DNA of 63,984 bases from Halococcus salsus (GTDB lineage: Archaea; Halobacteriota; Halobacteria; Halobacteriales; Halococcaceae), in contig NZ_JAAAJC010000010.1 in NCBI RefSeq assembly GCF_009900715.1, positions 1-63,984 of the forward strand, read 5' to 3'. Position numbers and translations under genes: made by a program. The notes below the pieces were generated by a model. That model was not told where the DNA came from and did not search any database. It saw nothing but the letters and a program-made list of their open reading frames with translations. Shown piece after piece: positions 35,353 through 42,510 of the stretch (position 1 is its first letter; each line of letters begins with the position of its first letter).

Positions 35353-35520
35353 ATGGTAGACCTGATTGTCCAGTCGGCCGTGAAGGAGCAACTCGACCAG
35401 ATGAACGTCTCCGCGGATTTCTATGACTCCCTTGACGACGAGGTAGCCGACCTCCTCGCTGATGCCGCTCGCCGAGCCGAAGATAATGACCGCAAGACCG
35501 TTCAGTCACGCGACCTCTAA
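35353..35520 (+). CDS. DUF1931 histone-fold-like protein
   Basis: A 55-residue protein starting MVDLIVQSAVKEQLDQMNVS, with FYDSLDDEVADLLADAARRA and ending NDRKTVQSRDL. This is the DUF1931 pattern, a histone-fold family related to archaeal histones/NF-Y-like proteins. Many haloarchaea have one such gene. It probably binds DNA or takes part in chromatin-like regulation, but the function is not settled. The start at 35353 gives the family-typical MVDLIV opening. It is upstream of a long intergenic region leading to the TBP gene. Confidence 0.85.
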   Translation: MVDLIVQSAVKEQLDQMNVSADFYDSLDDEVADLLADAARRAEDNDRKTVQSRDL

Positions 35521-35631
35521 AACGAGTTCGAATGCGGTAGAGACCCACTTTGATGTAGAACACAGATACAAGCAAGCGCCGCTTCTGTGCTGTGCGCTTA
35601 GACGATGAGTCTCCAGATGCAGGCGTCCTTG

Positions 35632-35673
35632 GTTACCCCACAATTCCCGGGATTGCTCCGAACGTGGGGTAAC
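35632..35673. promoter_or_regulatory. Inverted repeat GTTACCCCAC-N22-GTGGGGTAAC, copy 1
   Basis: Two perfect 10-bp arms, 22 bases apart. An operator for a dimeric or tetrameric regulator, or a mobile-element end, are both possible. Confidence 0.6.
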
Positions 35674-35963
35674 TAACCTCGCAGGACACCGGGTTTCCAC
35701 TGTAACTTCGGAAAATCGCTGGTCGAATTACGCACTCGGTGTCTTGGTTTTGGTCGCACTCTCAATCTGAGGGGTCGGAGAGAAGCAGGAGGTCCTGGAT
35801 ATGAACAGAGGCGGTGGTCACGATATTGAATGTGAACTCTCGCTCATAACCCCATATGTTCAGTAGGAAGGGGGCTCCGCACTAGTCTTCACCCACTATT
35901 CGAATCAGGGTCTCACTCCAATGTTTGTTAAGACACAGAACCGCGGACATGGTGGGGTCAGGC

Positions 35964-36003
35964 GTTACCCCACGATGTGGAGAAATCGAATACGTGGGGT
36001 AAC
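35964..36003. promoter_or_regulatory. Inverted repeat GTTACCCCAC-N20-GTGGGGTAAC, copy 2
   Basis: Same arms as copy 1 with a 20-base spacer, 332 bases downstream and about 107 bases before the TBP box A. Confidence 0.6.
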
Positions 36004-36109
36004 TACGAGTGCCGCCGAGCTCGGCTTCGCCGTCGCGAACATGCACATCGAGTTATGCGGTTCCTCATTGGTGATATGTGCGTGTACCGATGGAGCTCAT
36101 GAAGTGAGG

Positions 36110-36117
36110 TTATTTAG
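36110..36117 (+). promoter_or_regulatory. Box A of the TBP paralogue
   Basis: TTATTTAG is centred about 25 bases before the ATG at 36138, the expected distance for a leaderless transcript. It supports the start at 36138 rather than 36147. Confidence 0.6.
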
Positions 36118-36137
36118 CACTGCTACTTTCAGTTCAG

Positions 36138-36725
36138 ATGACTCCAATGGCTGAGCGCCCGAACGTAGACCGATATCTGGACGCCCTCGAAATTCAGAAT
36201 GTCGTTGCCTCATCAGCGATCGGTCAGGAGATTGATCTTGAGGCTCTCGCTATGGATCTCGAGGGCGTGGACTTCGACCCGGAGAAGTTCCCCGGCCTGA
36301 TCTATCGAATTGAGGAGCCACACGCAACAGCGCTGATCTTCCGCTCCGGGAAGTTAGTTTGTACTGGGGCAGACTCCGTCGATGGAGTCCATGAAGCACT
36401 CGCATCAACCTTTGAAACACTCGGCAACTTAGGTCTCAGTGTAGACGATGACCCGGCTATCACCGTGCAGAATATCGTTGTGAGTGGCGACCTTGGTGAG
36501 AGGCTGAATCTCAACGCGATCGCAATCGGGCTTGGGCTCGAAGCTATCGAATACGAGCCGGAACAGTTCCCAGGACTTGTCTATCGCTTGGAGGAGCCTG
36601 CTGTCGTTGCCCTCCTGTTTGGGTCGGGAAAGACAGTTCTCACGGGTTGCAAGCAGCTCGAGGATGCCGAAGAGGCGACAAACGTTCTCGTTGAGCGGCT
36701 CTCAGACCTTTCTCTTCTTGGCTGA
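36138..36725 (+). CDS. tbp: TATA-box-binding protein (TBP) paralogue
   Basis: A 195-residue TBP with two direct repeats. Repeat 1 (residues about 12-96) has IQNVVASSAIGQEIDLEALA, DFDPEKFPGLIYRIEEPHAT and LIFRSGKLVCTGADSVD. Repeat 2 (about 103-190) has VQNIVVSGDLGERLNLNAIA, EYEPEQFPGLVYRLEEPAVV and LLFGSGKTVLTGCKQLEDAE. It binds box A and recruits TFB and RNA polymerase. Haloarchaea often carry several TBPs that direct subsets of promoters. Beside epsilon, TRAM and DUF1931 genes it suggests a specialised transcription set. Confidence 0.96.
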   Translation: MTPMAERPNVDRYLDALEIQNVVASSAIGQEIDLEALAMDLEGVDFDPEKFPGLIYRIEEPHATALIFRSGKLVCTGADSVDGVHEALASTFETLGNLGLSVDDDPAITVQNIVVSGDLGERLNLNAIAIGLGLEAIEYEPEQFPGLVYRLEEPAVVALLFGSGKTVLTGCKQLEDAEEATNVLVERLSDLSLLG

Positions 36726-36860
36726 TGATGACTTCTGGATGAGATTTCGACTGAGGGCTATTCTTACCTCCGGAAATGATAGTGTGTCCTGCGGAACCTC
36801 CGGAAACGGTGGTCGATTTCTCTAGTCTGTGCGACCCCTCTATAACGCCTACGAGCCTTC

Positions 36861-36914
36861 TAGTATTTTTGAGTAGTAAGAACACTACGCGATGCAGAGA
36901 TCGTAAAAATACTA
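36861..36914. terminator. TAGTATTTTT / AAAAATACTA inverted repeat
   Basis: Perfect 10-bp arms, 34 bases apart, between convergent genes. The T-run in one arm could end tbp transcripts. Confidence 0.4.
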
Positions 36915-36933
36915 CACGTACTTCACAACTCAT

Positions 36934-36958
36934 AGTACTCGTAACGTTTGCGAGTACT
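36934..36958. terminator. AGTACTCG / CGAGTACT hairpin
   Basis: Perfect 8-bp arms with a 9-base loop containing AACGTT, between the 3' ends of tbp and mscS. Confidence 0.4.
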
Positions 36959-37075
36959 CTACCCTCTCAACTCTGGAACGCCCTTAGATACTTTTTCAGG
37001 TGAGAACCCGGGGGCTAATAGCCGAGGTAATCGTTCAGTGTGGCGAATTCCTCAGGGGAGAACGGCACAGTTGTC

Positions 37076-38056
37076 TCACCTTTCTGCTTGCGCTATTTGA
37101 CTGGCTTTGAGTTCCCCGGAGAGGTCAACCTGCGGGTAGGGGATATCGATACCGGCCTCATCGAAGCGCCGCTTGACATTAGTTACGTACTCGCCGCGAG
37201 TTTTCAGGAAGTCAGCTCGGTTCGGATCTGCGATCCAAAATCGGGAGGTGAGGCCAACATAGGAGTCCGCAAGCGCTCCCTCAGTACTCATTCGAACAGT
37301 CGGGGCTGGGTCATCAAGGATATCCGGATGTTTCTGTGCTTCCTCGACAATAATGTCGGTTGCACGTTCGATATCGTCGTCATACCCGATTCCAAACGTG
37401 AACTGGAGCCGGAGTTCGCCCTTCTTGACTGGGTTCTTGATTACGTCGCTGGTCAGTACTGCATTCGGAACGGTGAGGACCTCGTTATCGAAAGTACGTA
37501 CCCTAGTTACTCGGAAGGAGATGTCCTCAACGACACCCGCATACGCTCCGTGCTCCCACTCGATCCAGTCACCGATTCGGAACGGACGATCTGTATAGAT
37601 GAATACGCCCGCAACGAAGTTCGAGAGGGTGTTTTGTAGTGCAAACCCAATAGCGAGTGTTGCAGCAGCTCCAATCGCAGCTAACGAGGTGAGCAGTCCC
37701 TGATAGCCCGCAACTCGGAACGCAATTCCGATGCTGATGAACGCGACCAGGAGCTTACCCAATCGAAGGAGCGGACGCTTTTCGTGGGTATCGAGGCCCC
37801 TTCGGTCTAGCAGCCGATTGACGAATGGAATTACAAAAATCCGGCCGAGTGAGTAGAGGATGAACGCCGCAGCAACAAACGTGATTAGCGCACCCAATAC
37901 TTTGTAATAGGGAACGTTCAGATTGTGGAGGAATGCGCCGACTGGTCCGAGTTCTGGATTCGAAATAACATCCGACACATTTGTTCCGGTCCCATTCGGA
38001 GTCGGTGTTCCGGCTTGCAAAACCCGTTCCGGAAGATGAGGATCTGTCAGTGACAT
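37076..38056 (-). CDS. MscS-family small-conductance mechanosensitive channel
   Basis: A 326-residue membrane protein. Three helices (about 48-68, 85-110, 118-145) precede the MscS core: AAIGAAATLAIGFALQNTLS in the pore helix, then FVAGVFIYTDRPFRIGDWIE, the beta domain around EDISFRVTRVRTFDNEVLTV, and a C-terminal alpha/beta domain ending GIDIPYPQVDLSG. It opens under membrane tension and releases solutes during hypo-osmotic shock, important for a halophile. An N-terminal 40-residue extension is non-membrane. It is convergent with tbp. Confidence 0.93.
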   Translation of the reverse strand: MSLTDPHLPERVLQAGTPTPNGTGTNVSDVISNPELGPVGAFLHNLNVPYYKVLGALITFVAAAFILYSLGRIFVIPFVNRLLDRRGLDTHEKRPLLRLGKLLVAFISIGIAFRVAGYQGLLTSLAAIGAAATLAIGFALQNTLSNFVAGVFIYTDRPFRIGDWIEWEHGAYAGVVEDISFRVTRVRTFDNEVLTVPNAVLTSDVIKNPVKKGELRLQFTFGIGYDDDIERATDIIVEEAQKHPDILDDPAPTVRMSTEGALADSYVGLTSRFWIADPNRADFLKTRGEYVTNVKRRFDEAGIDIPYPQVDLSGELKASQIAQAER

Positions 38057-38608
38057 TTTGAGTTACTGGATATCAATTTGGTCTGGGATGGAGTCGTATC
38101 GCTGTTTCTCGCCGACTCGGGTTGCGAACTGACAGTTGCTATCTCTTTGTGGTTCGCGATGGAAGACTCCATATCTTGTGGTTCGTGTGTACTCTCGCGA
38201 TCGATGCTGCCTAGGTAATCAGAGGCTGTTTCCGAGCGAAGACTCCAGTCTTGATGACGCTCTGTTTTCTCGAATATGAGGTCACCAATCACTCCCAGAT
38301 ATCATTGTTCAGTCCACCTAAGGCCTCTCATATTCTTAAGAAACTTCACCACGACTCATCTTCAGACTCCCATCTGATCTTATCCCCAATTACTCACCAG
38401 GATTGCCAATGACGAAACAGACTTCCGTAAGTTCATTGAGACGCTCTCCCAAATGGACATTAAACACTTTGGCAAAGGCGGAGACGGCGGATTTCGTGAG
38501 TTCTCAGAGAAGAATTCCAACTGCCTAACGACGGGTCAGTCGTCCACCCTCATGTACCCTCCATTGTTTTCCGAAAGATATTCTTTATTTGTGGACGGAT
38601 TCTTGCAA
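38057..38608. other. Intergenic region upstream of mscS and lrp copy 2
   Basis: It contains both promoter regions. One stretch (about 38386-38550) reads [20 protein letters not shown] and [18 protein letters not shown] in frame with the Lrp gene and looks somewhat protein-like, but it has no good start and no family I recognise; it may be a remnant. Confidence 0.35.
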
Positions 38609-39079
38609 ATGGCGTACGAGAACCTCGATACTGACCTCATTAACGAATTGTTGGGTAATGGACGTGCGAGCCTGCGAAGCCTCGCCGAGACGCTTGACGT
38701 CTCAGTGACAACCGTCTCGAATCATCTTCAAGACCTCGAGGAAACGGGTGTGATTCGCGGGTATTCGCCCACTGTAGACTACGACACACTCGGGTACGAC
38801 GTCACAGCCATTATGCAACTCACTGTAGACGGAAGCGTGCTTTCAGATGTGACTGAAAGCCTTCGTGAGCATCACCAGATTCTCTCCGTTTACGAGGTAA
38901 CGGGTGGGTTTGATGTCATCGCGATCGGGAAGTTCCGAGATACCGAGGATATGAACGATCAGATCAAGAGCCTCCTGAATGATTCCGGGATCAACGAGTC
39001 CAACACCAGTGTCGTCTTGAACACGGTGAGTGAGTACGAGCAGTTCGAGCTCGACACGGACACCTCGTTGAGCGAGTAG
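38609..39079 (+). CDS. Lrp/AsnC-family regulator, copy 2
   Basis: A 156-residue paralogue of the regulator at 31672 with the same start ([20 protein letters not shown]), HTH ([20 protein letters not shown]) and RAM domain ([20 protein letters not shown]). The C-terminus is slightly longer (DTDTSLSE). The ATG at 38609 is preferred over the open frame starting at 38453; a TTCTTTATTT box A-like stretch lies about 25 bases before it. With tbsP copy 2 downstream it mirrors the tbsP-lrp pair at 30.7-32.1 kb. Confidence 0.9.
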   Translation: MAYENLDTDLINELLGNGRASLRSLAETLDVSVTTVSNHLQDLEETGVIRGYSPTVDYDTLGYDVTAIMQLTVDGSVLSDVTESLREHHQILSVYEVTGGFDVIAIGKFRDTEDMNDQIKSLLNDSGINESNTSVVLNTVSEYEQFELDTDTSLSE

Positions 39080-39327
39080 ACAGGAATCGGTAGTCGCGCC
39101 GCTTACAACACGCAAGACTATTCTTGGTCTAACCAGCCAAAACAATTATTACATATGGTGCACATTGAATAATTGGCCGGATGGGAGGGCAGTCACTGAA
39201 AAGAGGTAGGCGTGTCCCATCTGGCGGCCAGTCATGAGACAGACCGGGGTTGGGCCACCCTCATCACGGCCTTTCCTTAGCCCCCACTACCAGGCTTGAA
39301 CCTTTGTGATAGTTGTAACGGTAGCAT

Positions 39328-39384
39328 GCAACACCCTCATTGTTTAGACAAAACACCGATACAGACTCAGGCTTGAATTGATGC
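39328..39384 (+). promoter_or_regulatory. Conserved leader/promoter of TbsP copy 2
   Basis: Aligned without gaps to the 57 bases before tbsP copy 1; about two thirds identical. Shared blocks include ACCCT, TTTAG, CAAAA and CGATA. Conservation outside the box A suggests a common operator, perhaps for TbsP or Lrp. Confidence 0.5.
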
Positions 39385-40215
39385 ATGGTTCTTAGCCAAC
39401 CGGTCAGAGATGTAACCCGGTCGAGTCTCCTCAATGCAATCCTTGAGGATGAGTCACGCGACCTCGTTTGCACTGGGTTTGATGAAGCTCTCGTTGAGGC
39501 ACTTATCACTGTACTGAGAGACAGAGATGGTCCGCCGACCGTCCATCTGCTGACAACTGAATCGGTATTGAGATGGGCTCGAGACGATTTTGACTTAGCG
39601 AGCGAGGCTGCAGACCTCGTTGAGAGTGGGACACTCTCGATTAAGACGGGGGAAGGCGCACTCGAGAACCAATTGGTCATCTCTGAAGGGTCAGTTGTCT
39701 CGCTCGTTACCGCTAGTGAGCACTCGGTAGGACTCCCGACTGAGCATGAGGAATTCGTCGGTGCAGTGAATGAGAAATGGAACGACCGTTGGAACCGGGC
39801 CGAAGAGTTCTCACTCCGAACCCCAGGACGCTCACGGATCGAAGAGTCCCTCAATGAGGAATTCGGCTCGGAGGTCGAATCGGATTTTCGAGCAATGCTT
39901 GACGCTGTCGAGGGCACTCGTAGCGATGAGAATCTTGACGTGGTAGACATCTGCCTTCTAGTGGCTGCCAAGCACGAACTCCTCCTCTACGATATCTCGA
40001 ACTGGGGCGAGGAGGTCGGCGTTGCGAGCAAGGCAACCTTCTCGCGAGGGAAGAACAATCTCGAAGAGAGCGGCCTAATCGAGACCGAAAAGGTCCCGAT
40101 CGACGTTGGTCGGCCGCGTCTTCGACTCCTGCTCAGTGAGGATGAACTACAGGACGCTGATATCGACGTTCTCCCAGGTGTCGCTCAAGGATTACTCTTA
40201 GAGGGTCTGGCATAA
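39385..40215 (+). CDS. tbsP: TbsP-family transcriptional regulator (DUF5821), copy 2
   Basis: A 276-residue paralogue of the protein at 30685, equal in length. Shared blocks: CTGFDEALVEALITVLRDRD, VHLLTTESVLRWARDDFDLA, GSVVSLVTASEHSVGLPTEH, and the C-terminal wHTH VASKATFSRGKNNLEESGLI and EKVPIDVGRPRLRLLLSEDE. Divergence is spread evenly, so both copies appear to be under selection. It follows lrp copy 2 by about 300 bases. It could act on the same carbon-metabolism promoters as TrmB/TbsP or on the genes of this island. Confidence 0.85.
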   Translation: MVLSQPVRDVTRSSLLNAILEDESRDLVCTGFDEALVEALITVLRDRDGPPTVHLLTTESVLRWARDDFDLASEAADLVESGTLSIKTGEGALENQLVISEGSVVSLVTASEHSVGLPTEHEEFVGAVNEKWNDRWNRAEEFSLRTPGRSRIEESLNEEFGSEVESDFRAMLDAVEGTRSDENLDVVDICLLVAAKHELLLYDISNWGEEVGVASKATFSRGKNNLEESGLIETEKVPIDVGRPRLRLLLSEDELQDADIDVLPGVAQGLLLEGLA

Positions 40216-40510
40216 TTCTCTTCGTTGGTTTGATGAAGCCTAACCAGTACTTTCCTGAGCTACAGTGAAAATGCGGGGTGGCTCGAAATAATTCTTACCT
40301 GACGATCGAACCGAAATCGGGTTCGATTGTTTGGTAAGATGCTAAGCGCTAACTGAATCCCAGCAGAGTTGTTAACGGTGTGTAGAACTCGCGAGAAGCA
40401 TCGGCAACGTGTAGTGAGCGGTAGGCAAGTATTTGCGTTGTTGCTCCCGATTCATTCTGGAGAACGAAACCAAACATCGAATGTGCTGTGCTATTTGGTA
40501 ACAAGAATTA

Positions 40511-40635
40511 AGGGGTCCTAACCCGTACTGAGGCATGCAGGCGTATTGCCTGTACTACGTGCGGCCAACACGGGGACACCGTGCGTAGGAGTATACGTGA
40601 ACCACGGGCCGGGGGTTAAACCGGCCGGCCCATTT
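40511..40635 (+). ncRNA. Candidate structured RNA with multi-branch fold
   Basis: Complementary arms fit one nested fold: CCCGT (40522-40526) with ACGGG (40604-40608) enclosing TGCAGGC/GCCTGTA (40536-40554) and CTACG/CGTAG (40555-40588), the last enclosing CACGG-GGACA-CCGTG. A GC-rich hairpin GGCCGG/CCGGCC (40607-40626) and ATTTTCT follow, like a terminator. No ORF explains it. I recognise no known RNA family. Strand is assigned from the trailing T-run. Confidence 0.4.
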
Positions 40636-40858
40636 TCTATCCCGACACCCTTTTAACGGATGTCTTCGGAAGCAGGGCAAAGGTTGGCGAGCGAGGCTGC
40701 GAAAGCACTTTGAAGGTCAGCTCAGTGTGACTGTTTTTGTAGGGCTCTACAGTGGCCAAATCGTTCGAGAAAGTTCTGATCTGTCCCAAAACGGATGAGA
40801 GATTGACCAGTAAGATACGTTAATCACTTTTCTGAGAAGCGTGGTAGGAAAGACCGCA

Positions 40859-40987
40859 AGAACGGTCACAAAGCGGGACAGTCGGCGGTGCTGATGTGCC
40901 CTGTGCTCCCGGTGGCGACGGAAGCAAGCGACCCACACCATATCGACGAAACCATTGTTCCGGACTGTCTCGCGTGAAAACCGTTCT
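40859..40987 (-). ncRNA. 129-bp element with covarying terminal stem, copy 1
   Basis: The ends form a long interrupted stem: AGAACGG (40859-40865) with CCGTTCT (40981-40987), and GCGGGACAGTC (40873-40883) with GACTGTCTCGC (40963-40973). A copy of equal length lies at 47541-47669 with 13 differences. Two of these are paired changes that keep base pairing (C-G to G-C, T-A to G-C) and others swap G-C, G-U and A-U. This favours an RNA or hairpin under selection over a plain repeat. Alternatives are a MITE with long inverted repeats or a decayed coding sequence. Strand is tentative; a GTTTAAAC box A candidate lies at 41026-41033. Confidence 0.5.
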
Positions 40988-41025
40988 GACCACAGAGCGA
41001 GGGACAGGCGACGCCCTGCACGGTG

Positions 41026-41033
41026 GTTTAAAC
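41026..41033. promoter_or_regulatory. Palindromic box A GTTTAAAC
   Basis: Centred 27 bases before the ATG at 41057, it fits a leaderless promoter for the SnoaL-like gene. Being palindromic, it could also serve minus-strand transcription toward the 129-bp element. Confidence 0.5.
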
Positions 41034-41056
41034 AGCCCCAATCAGTATCTTGAGCC

Positions 41057-41413
41057 ATGGCTACGACTGGCCCGGAGTCAGTAGTACGGGCGTATTACGA
41101 GCTCGTGGATAGAGATCGCTATGACAATCTCATGGACTTATTCGCTGAGGATATCAGCTACGAACGGCCGGGACAGTCTCCTATCGAGGGACGGAGTGCA
41201 CTCAGGGAATTCTACGAATCGGGTCGCCCGCTTGAAGATGGCAGCCATGAGATTCACAGTGTGATCGTTGAGGACCTTACCGCAGCAGTCCGGGGTTCGT
41301 TCACCGGGAAGCAGCATGGCGAGCAGGTTAGGTTTGGGTTTGCTGACTTCCACGAGTTCGAAAACGAAGTAATCACGCGGCGCTATACCTACACCGACCG
41401 CGATGAAGTATAG
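41057..41413 (+). CDS. SnoaL-like / NTF2-fold protein
   Basis: A 118-residue protein with the NTF2-like pattern: SVVRAYYELVDRDRYDNLMD, LFAEDISYERPGQSPIEGRS, ALREFYESGR, then strands ending DFHEFENEVITRRYTYTDRD. Such proteins form cone-shaped barrels and act as small-molecule isomerases, cyclases or binding proteins. No specific substrate can be read. The leaderless start at 41057 agrees with the GTTTAAAC at 41026. Confidence 0.85.
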   Translation: MATTGPESVVRAYYELVDRDRYDNLMDLFAEDISYERPGQSPIEGRSALREFYESGRPLEDGSHEIHSVIVEDLTAAVRGSFTGKQHGEQVRFGFADFHEFENEVITRRYTYTDRDEV

Positions 41414-41568
41414 CCACTGGGATACCATGTTACGAATGTACTGAGTGTGAGTGGACGGGTGATACGCTGTTCGATGCACTCGGTCCCGCGAAGACTCACG
41501 AAATTCGTCTTACCAGCGAGTGAGCCTTTCAGAACCTCTTTAGGAGTGAATAGTATACGGGTTCTCGA

Positions 41569-41892
41569 ATGAGCGAAATCACCGCTGAGGAGTTGAAGCA
41601 ACGGCTTGAAGCCGGAGATGATATTGCCCTTGTTGATATCCGATCTAACGACGACTACGAAGCCGAAACCATCGAGGGAAGCCAGAACCTCCCAATTCGT
41701 GACGCTCTCATAGATGGTGATCTTGAAACCGTCCAAGAGTACTTGAGCGAGCTCCCTGATGACGAGGAAGTGGTGACCTTCTGCGGCGCAGGGGTTACCT
41801 CCGGGCAAACAGCAGAGATACTCACCGAACAAGGATATGACGCAAAAGCCCTTGACGGCGGATTGAATAGTTGGAAAGAGAACGAAAGCTAA
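41569..41892 (+). CDS. Rhodanese-domain sulfurtransferase
   Basis: A 107-residue single-domain rhodanese: ISAEEL-like opening (ITAEELKQRLEAGDDIALVD), IRSNDDYEAETIEGSQNLPI, and the active-site loop VVTFCGAGVTSGQTAEIL with the catalytic Cys followed by GAGVTS. The C-terminus reads GYDAKALDGGLNSWKE as usual. It transfers sulfane sulfur to thiophilic acceptors in the cytoplasm. It stands between the SnoaL-like gene and a convergent SMR gene. Confidence 0.93.
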   Translation: MSEITAEELKQRLEAGDDIALVDIRSNDDYEAETIEGSQNLPIRDALIDGDLETVQEYLSELPDDEEVVTFCGAGVTSGQTAEILTEQGYDAKALDGGLNSWKENES

Positions 41893-42012
41893 CTACTGGT
41901 GTACCCAGTCTCTTCTTACTGCAGTTGTTGAACCAATGTGATACCTCATTCACACTCTAGTTATGGTAGAGTATGGTAGAACCCTCAAGCACAATGGAGA
42001 CTTAATCCACTC

Positions 42013-42384
42013 TCACTCGATTAGAAGAGGAATCAGAGCTAATTGAGAAACGAGTTGTGATCGGCTAGAGAGTTCTAAGCCAGCAACGCCAATGACGATA
42101 AATCCGATAAATCCTAGACGAGTGATGCTGAATGTCTCATCAAAGAGGAGGATGCCAAGGAGTGCTGTTGCAGTCGCTCCGATTCCCGTCCAAGCAGCGT
42201 ATACAGTTCCAATTGGAAGTGACTGAACCGCTCTCCCTAAGAGGACCACACTAATCGCCATCGAGATAACTGTCGCAATACTCGGAACGAGCTTCGTGAA
42301 TCCATCCGAGAGTTCAAGTCCGATCGCCCACCCAGTCTCGAACACTCCTGCAATGATGAGATATACCCATGCCGAGTTCATCAC
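42013..42384 (-). CDS. SMR-family small multidrug transporter, copy 1
   Basis: A 123-residue four-helix protein of the small multidrug resistance family: WVYLIIAGVFETGWAIGLEL (with the essential Glu in helix 1), SMAISVVLLGRAVQSLPIGT, YAAWTGIGATATALLGILLF. The FETGWAIGLE motif and GTVYAAWTGIG place it near SugE/Gdx-type members, which export guanidinium or quaternary amines. It is likely an antiparallel homodimer. Copy 2 at 55243-55566 is closely related. It runs divergently from the TSUP gene. Confidence 0.92.
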   Translation of the reverse strand: MMNSAWVYLIIAGVFETGWAIGLELSDGFTKLVPSIATVISMAISVVLLGRAVQSLPIGTVYAAWTGIGATATALLGILLFDETFSITRLGFIGFIVIGVAGLELSSRSQLVSQLALIPLLIE

Positions 42385-42510
42385 TTCGACTAATGATTCA
42401 CATCATAAAGGGCCTACTGGGTCAACTGCTGTTTCTCATCTCGTGTAGAGCAACCGACTCGAATAGGTTCTAAGCATTTTGTACCACTTTCAGAGAAAAA
42501 GGGTGCTATC

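Larger units (their letters stand above)
35521..36137. other. 617-bp intergenic region upstream of tbp, with paired inverted repeats
   Basis: No ORF with protein-like features. It carries two GTTACCCCAC...GTGGGGTAAC inverted repeats (35632-35673 and 35964-36003) and the box A of the TBP gene. A region this long is unusual in the window. Confidence 0.6.
36726..37075. other. Intergenic region between convergent tbp and mscS
   Basis: It contains a duplicated ACCTCCGGAAA (about 36768 and 36797) and two inverted repeats (36861-36914 and 36934-36958). No ORF is supportable. Confidence 0.45.
40216..41056. other. 841-bp intergenic region rich in structured sequence
   Basis: No protein gene. It contains the multi-helix candidate RNA (40511-40635), a possible IS1595-like end near 40661-40710 (TCTTCGGAAGCAGG), and copy 1 of the 129-bp covarying element (40859-40987). 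Confidence 0.6.

Noticed and set aside
35632-36003. CRISPR-like array from the repeated GTTACCCCAC arms
   Set aside because: Only two repeat units, each an inverted pair with variable spacing; no regular direct repeats or cas genes.
38386-38550. N-terminal extension of Lrp copy 2 ([20 protein letters not shown])
   Set aside because: In frame and somewhat protein-like, but the other two Lrp copies start at the M(A/T)YENL methionine and a box A-like sequence precedes it.
40661-40710. IS1595 end (TCTTCGGAAGCAGG...GGTTGGCGAG)
   Set aside because: Similarity to the IS1595 left end is suggestive but short and without a second end nearby, so it is not listed as an element.
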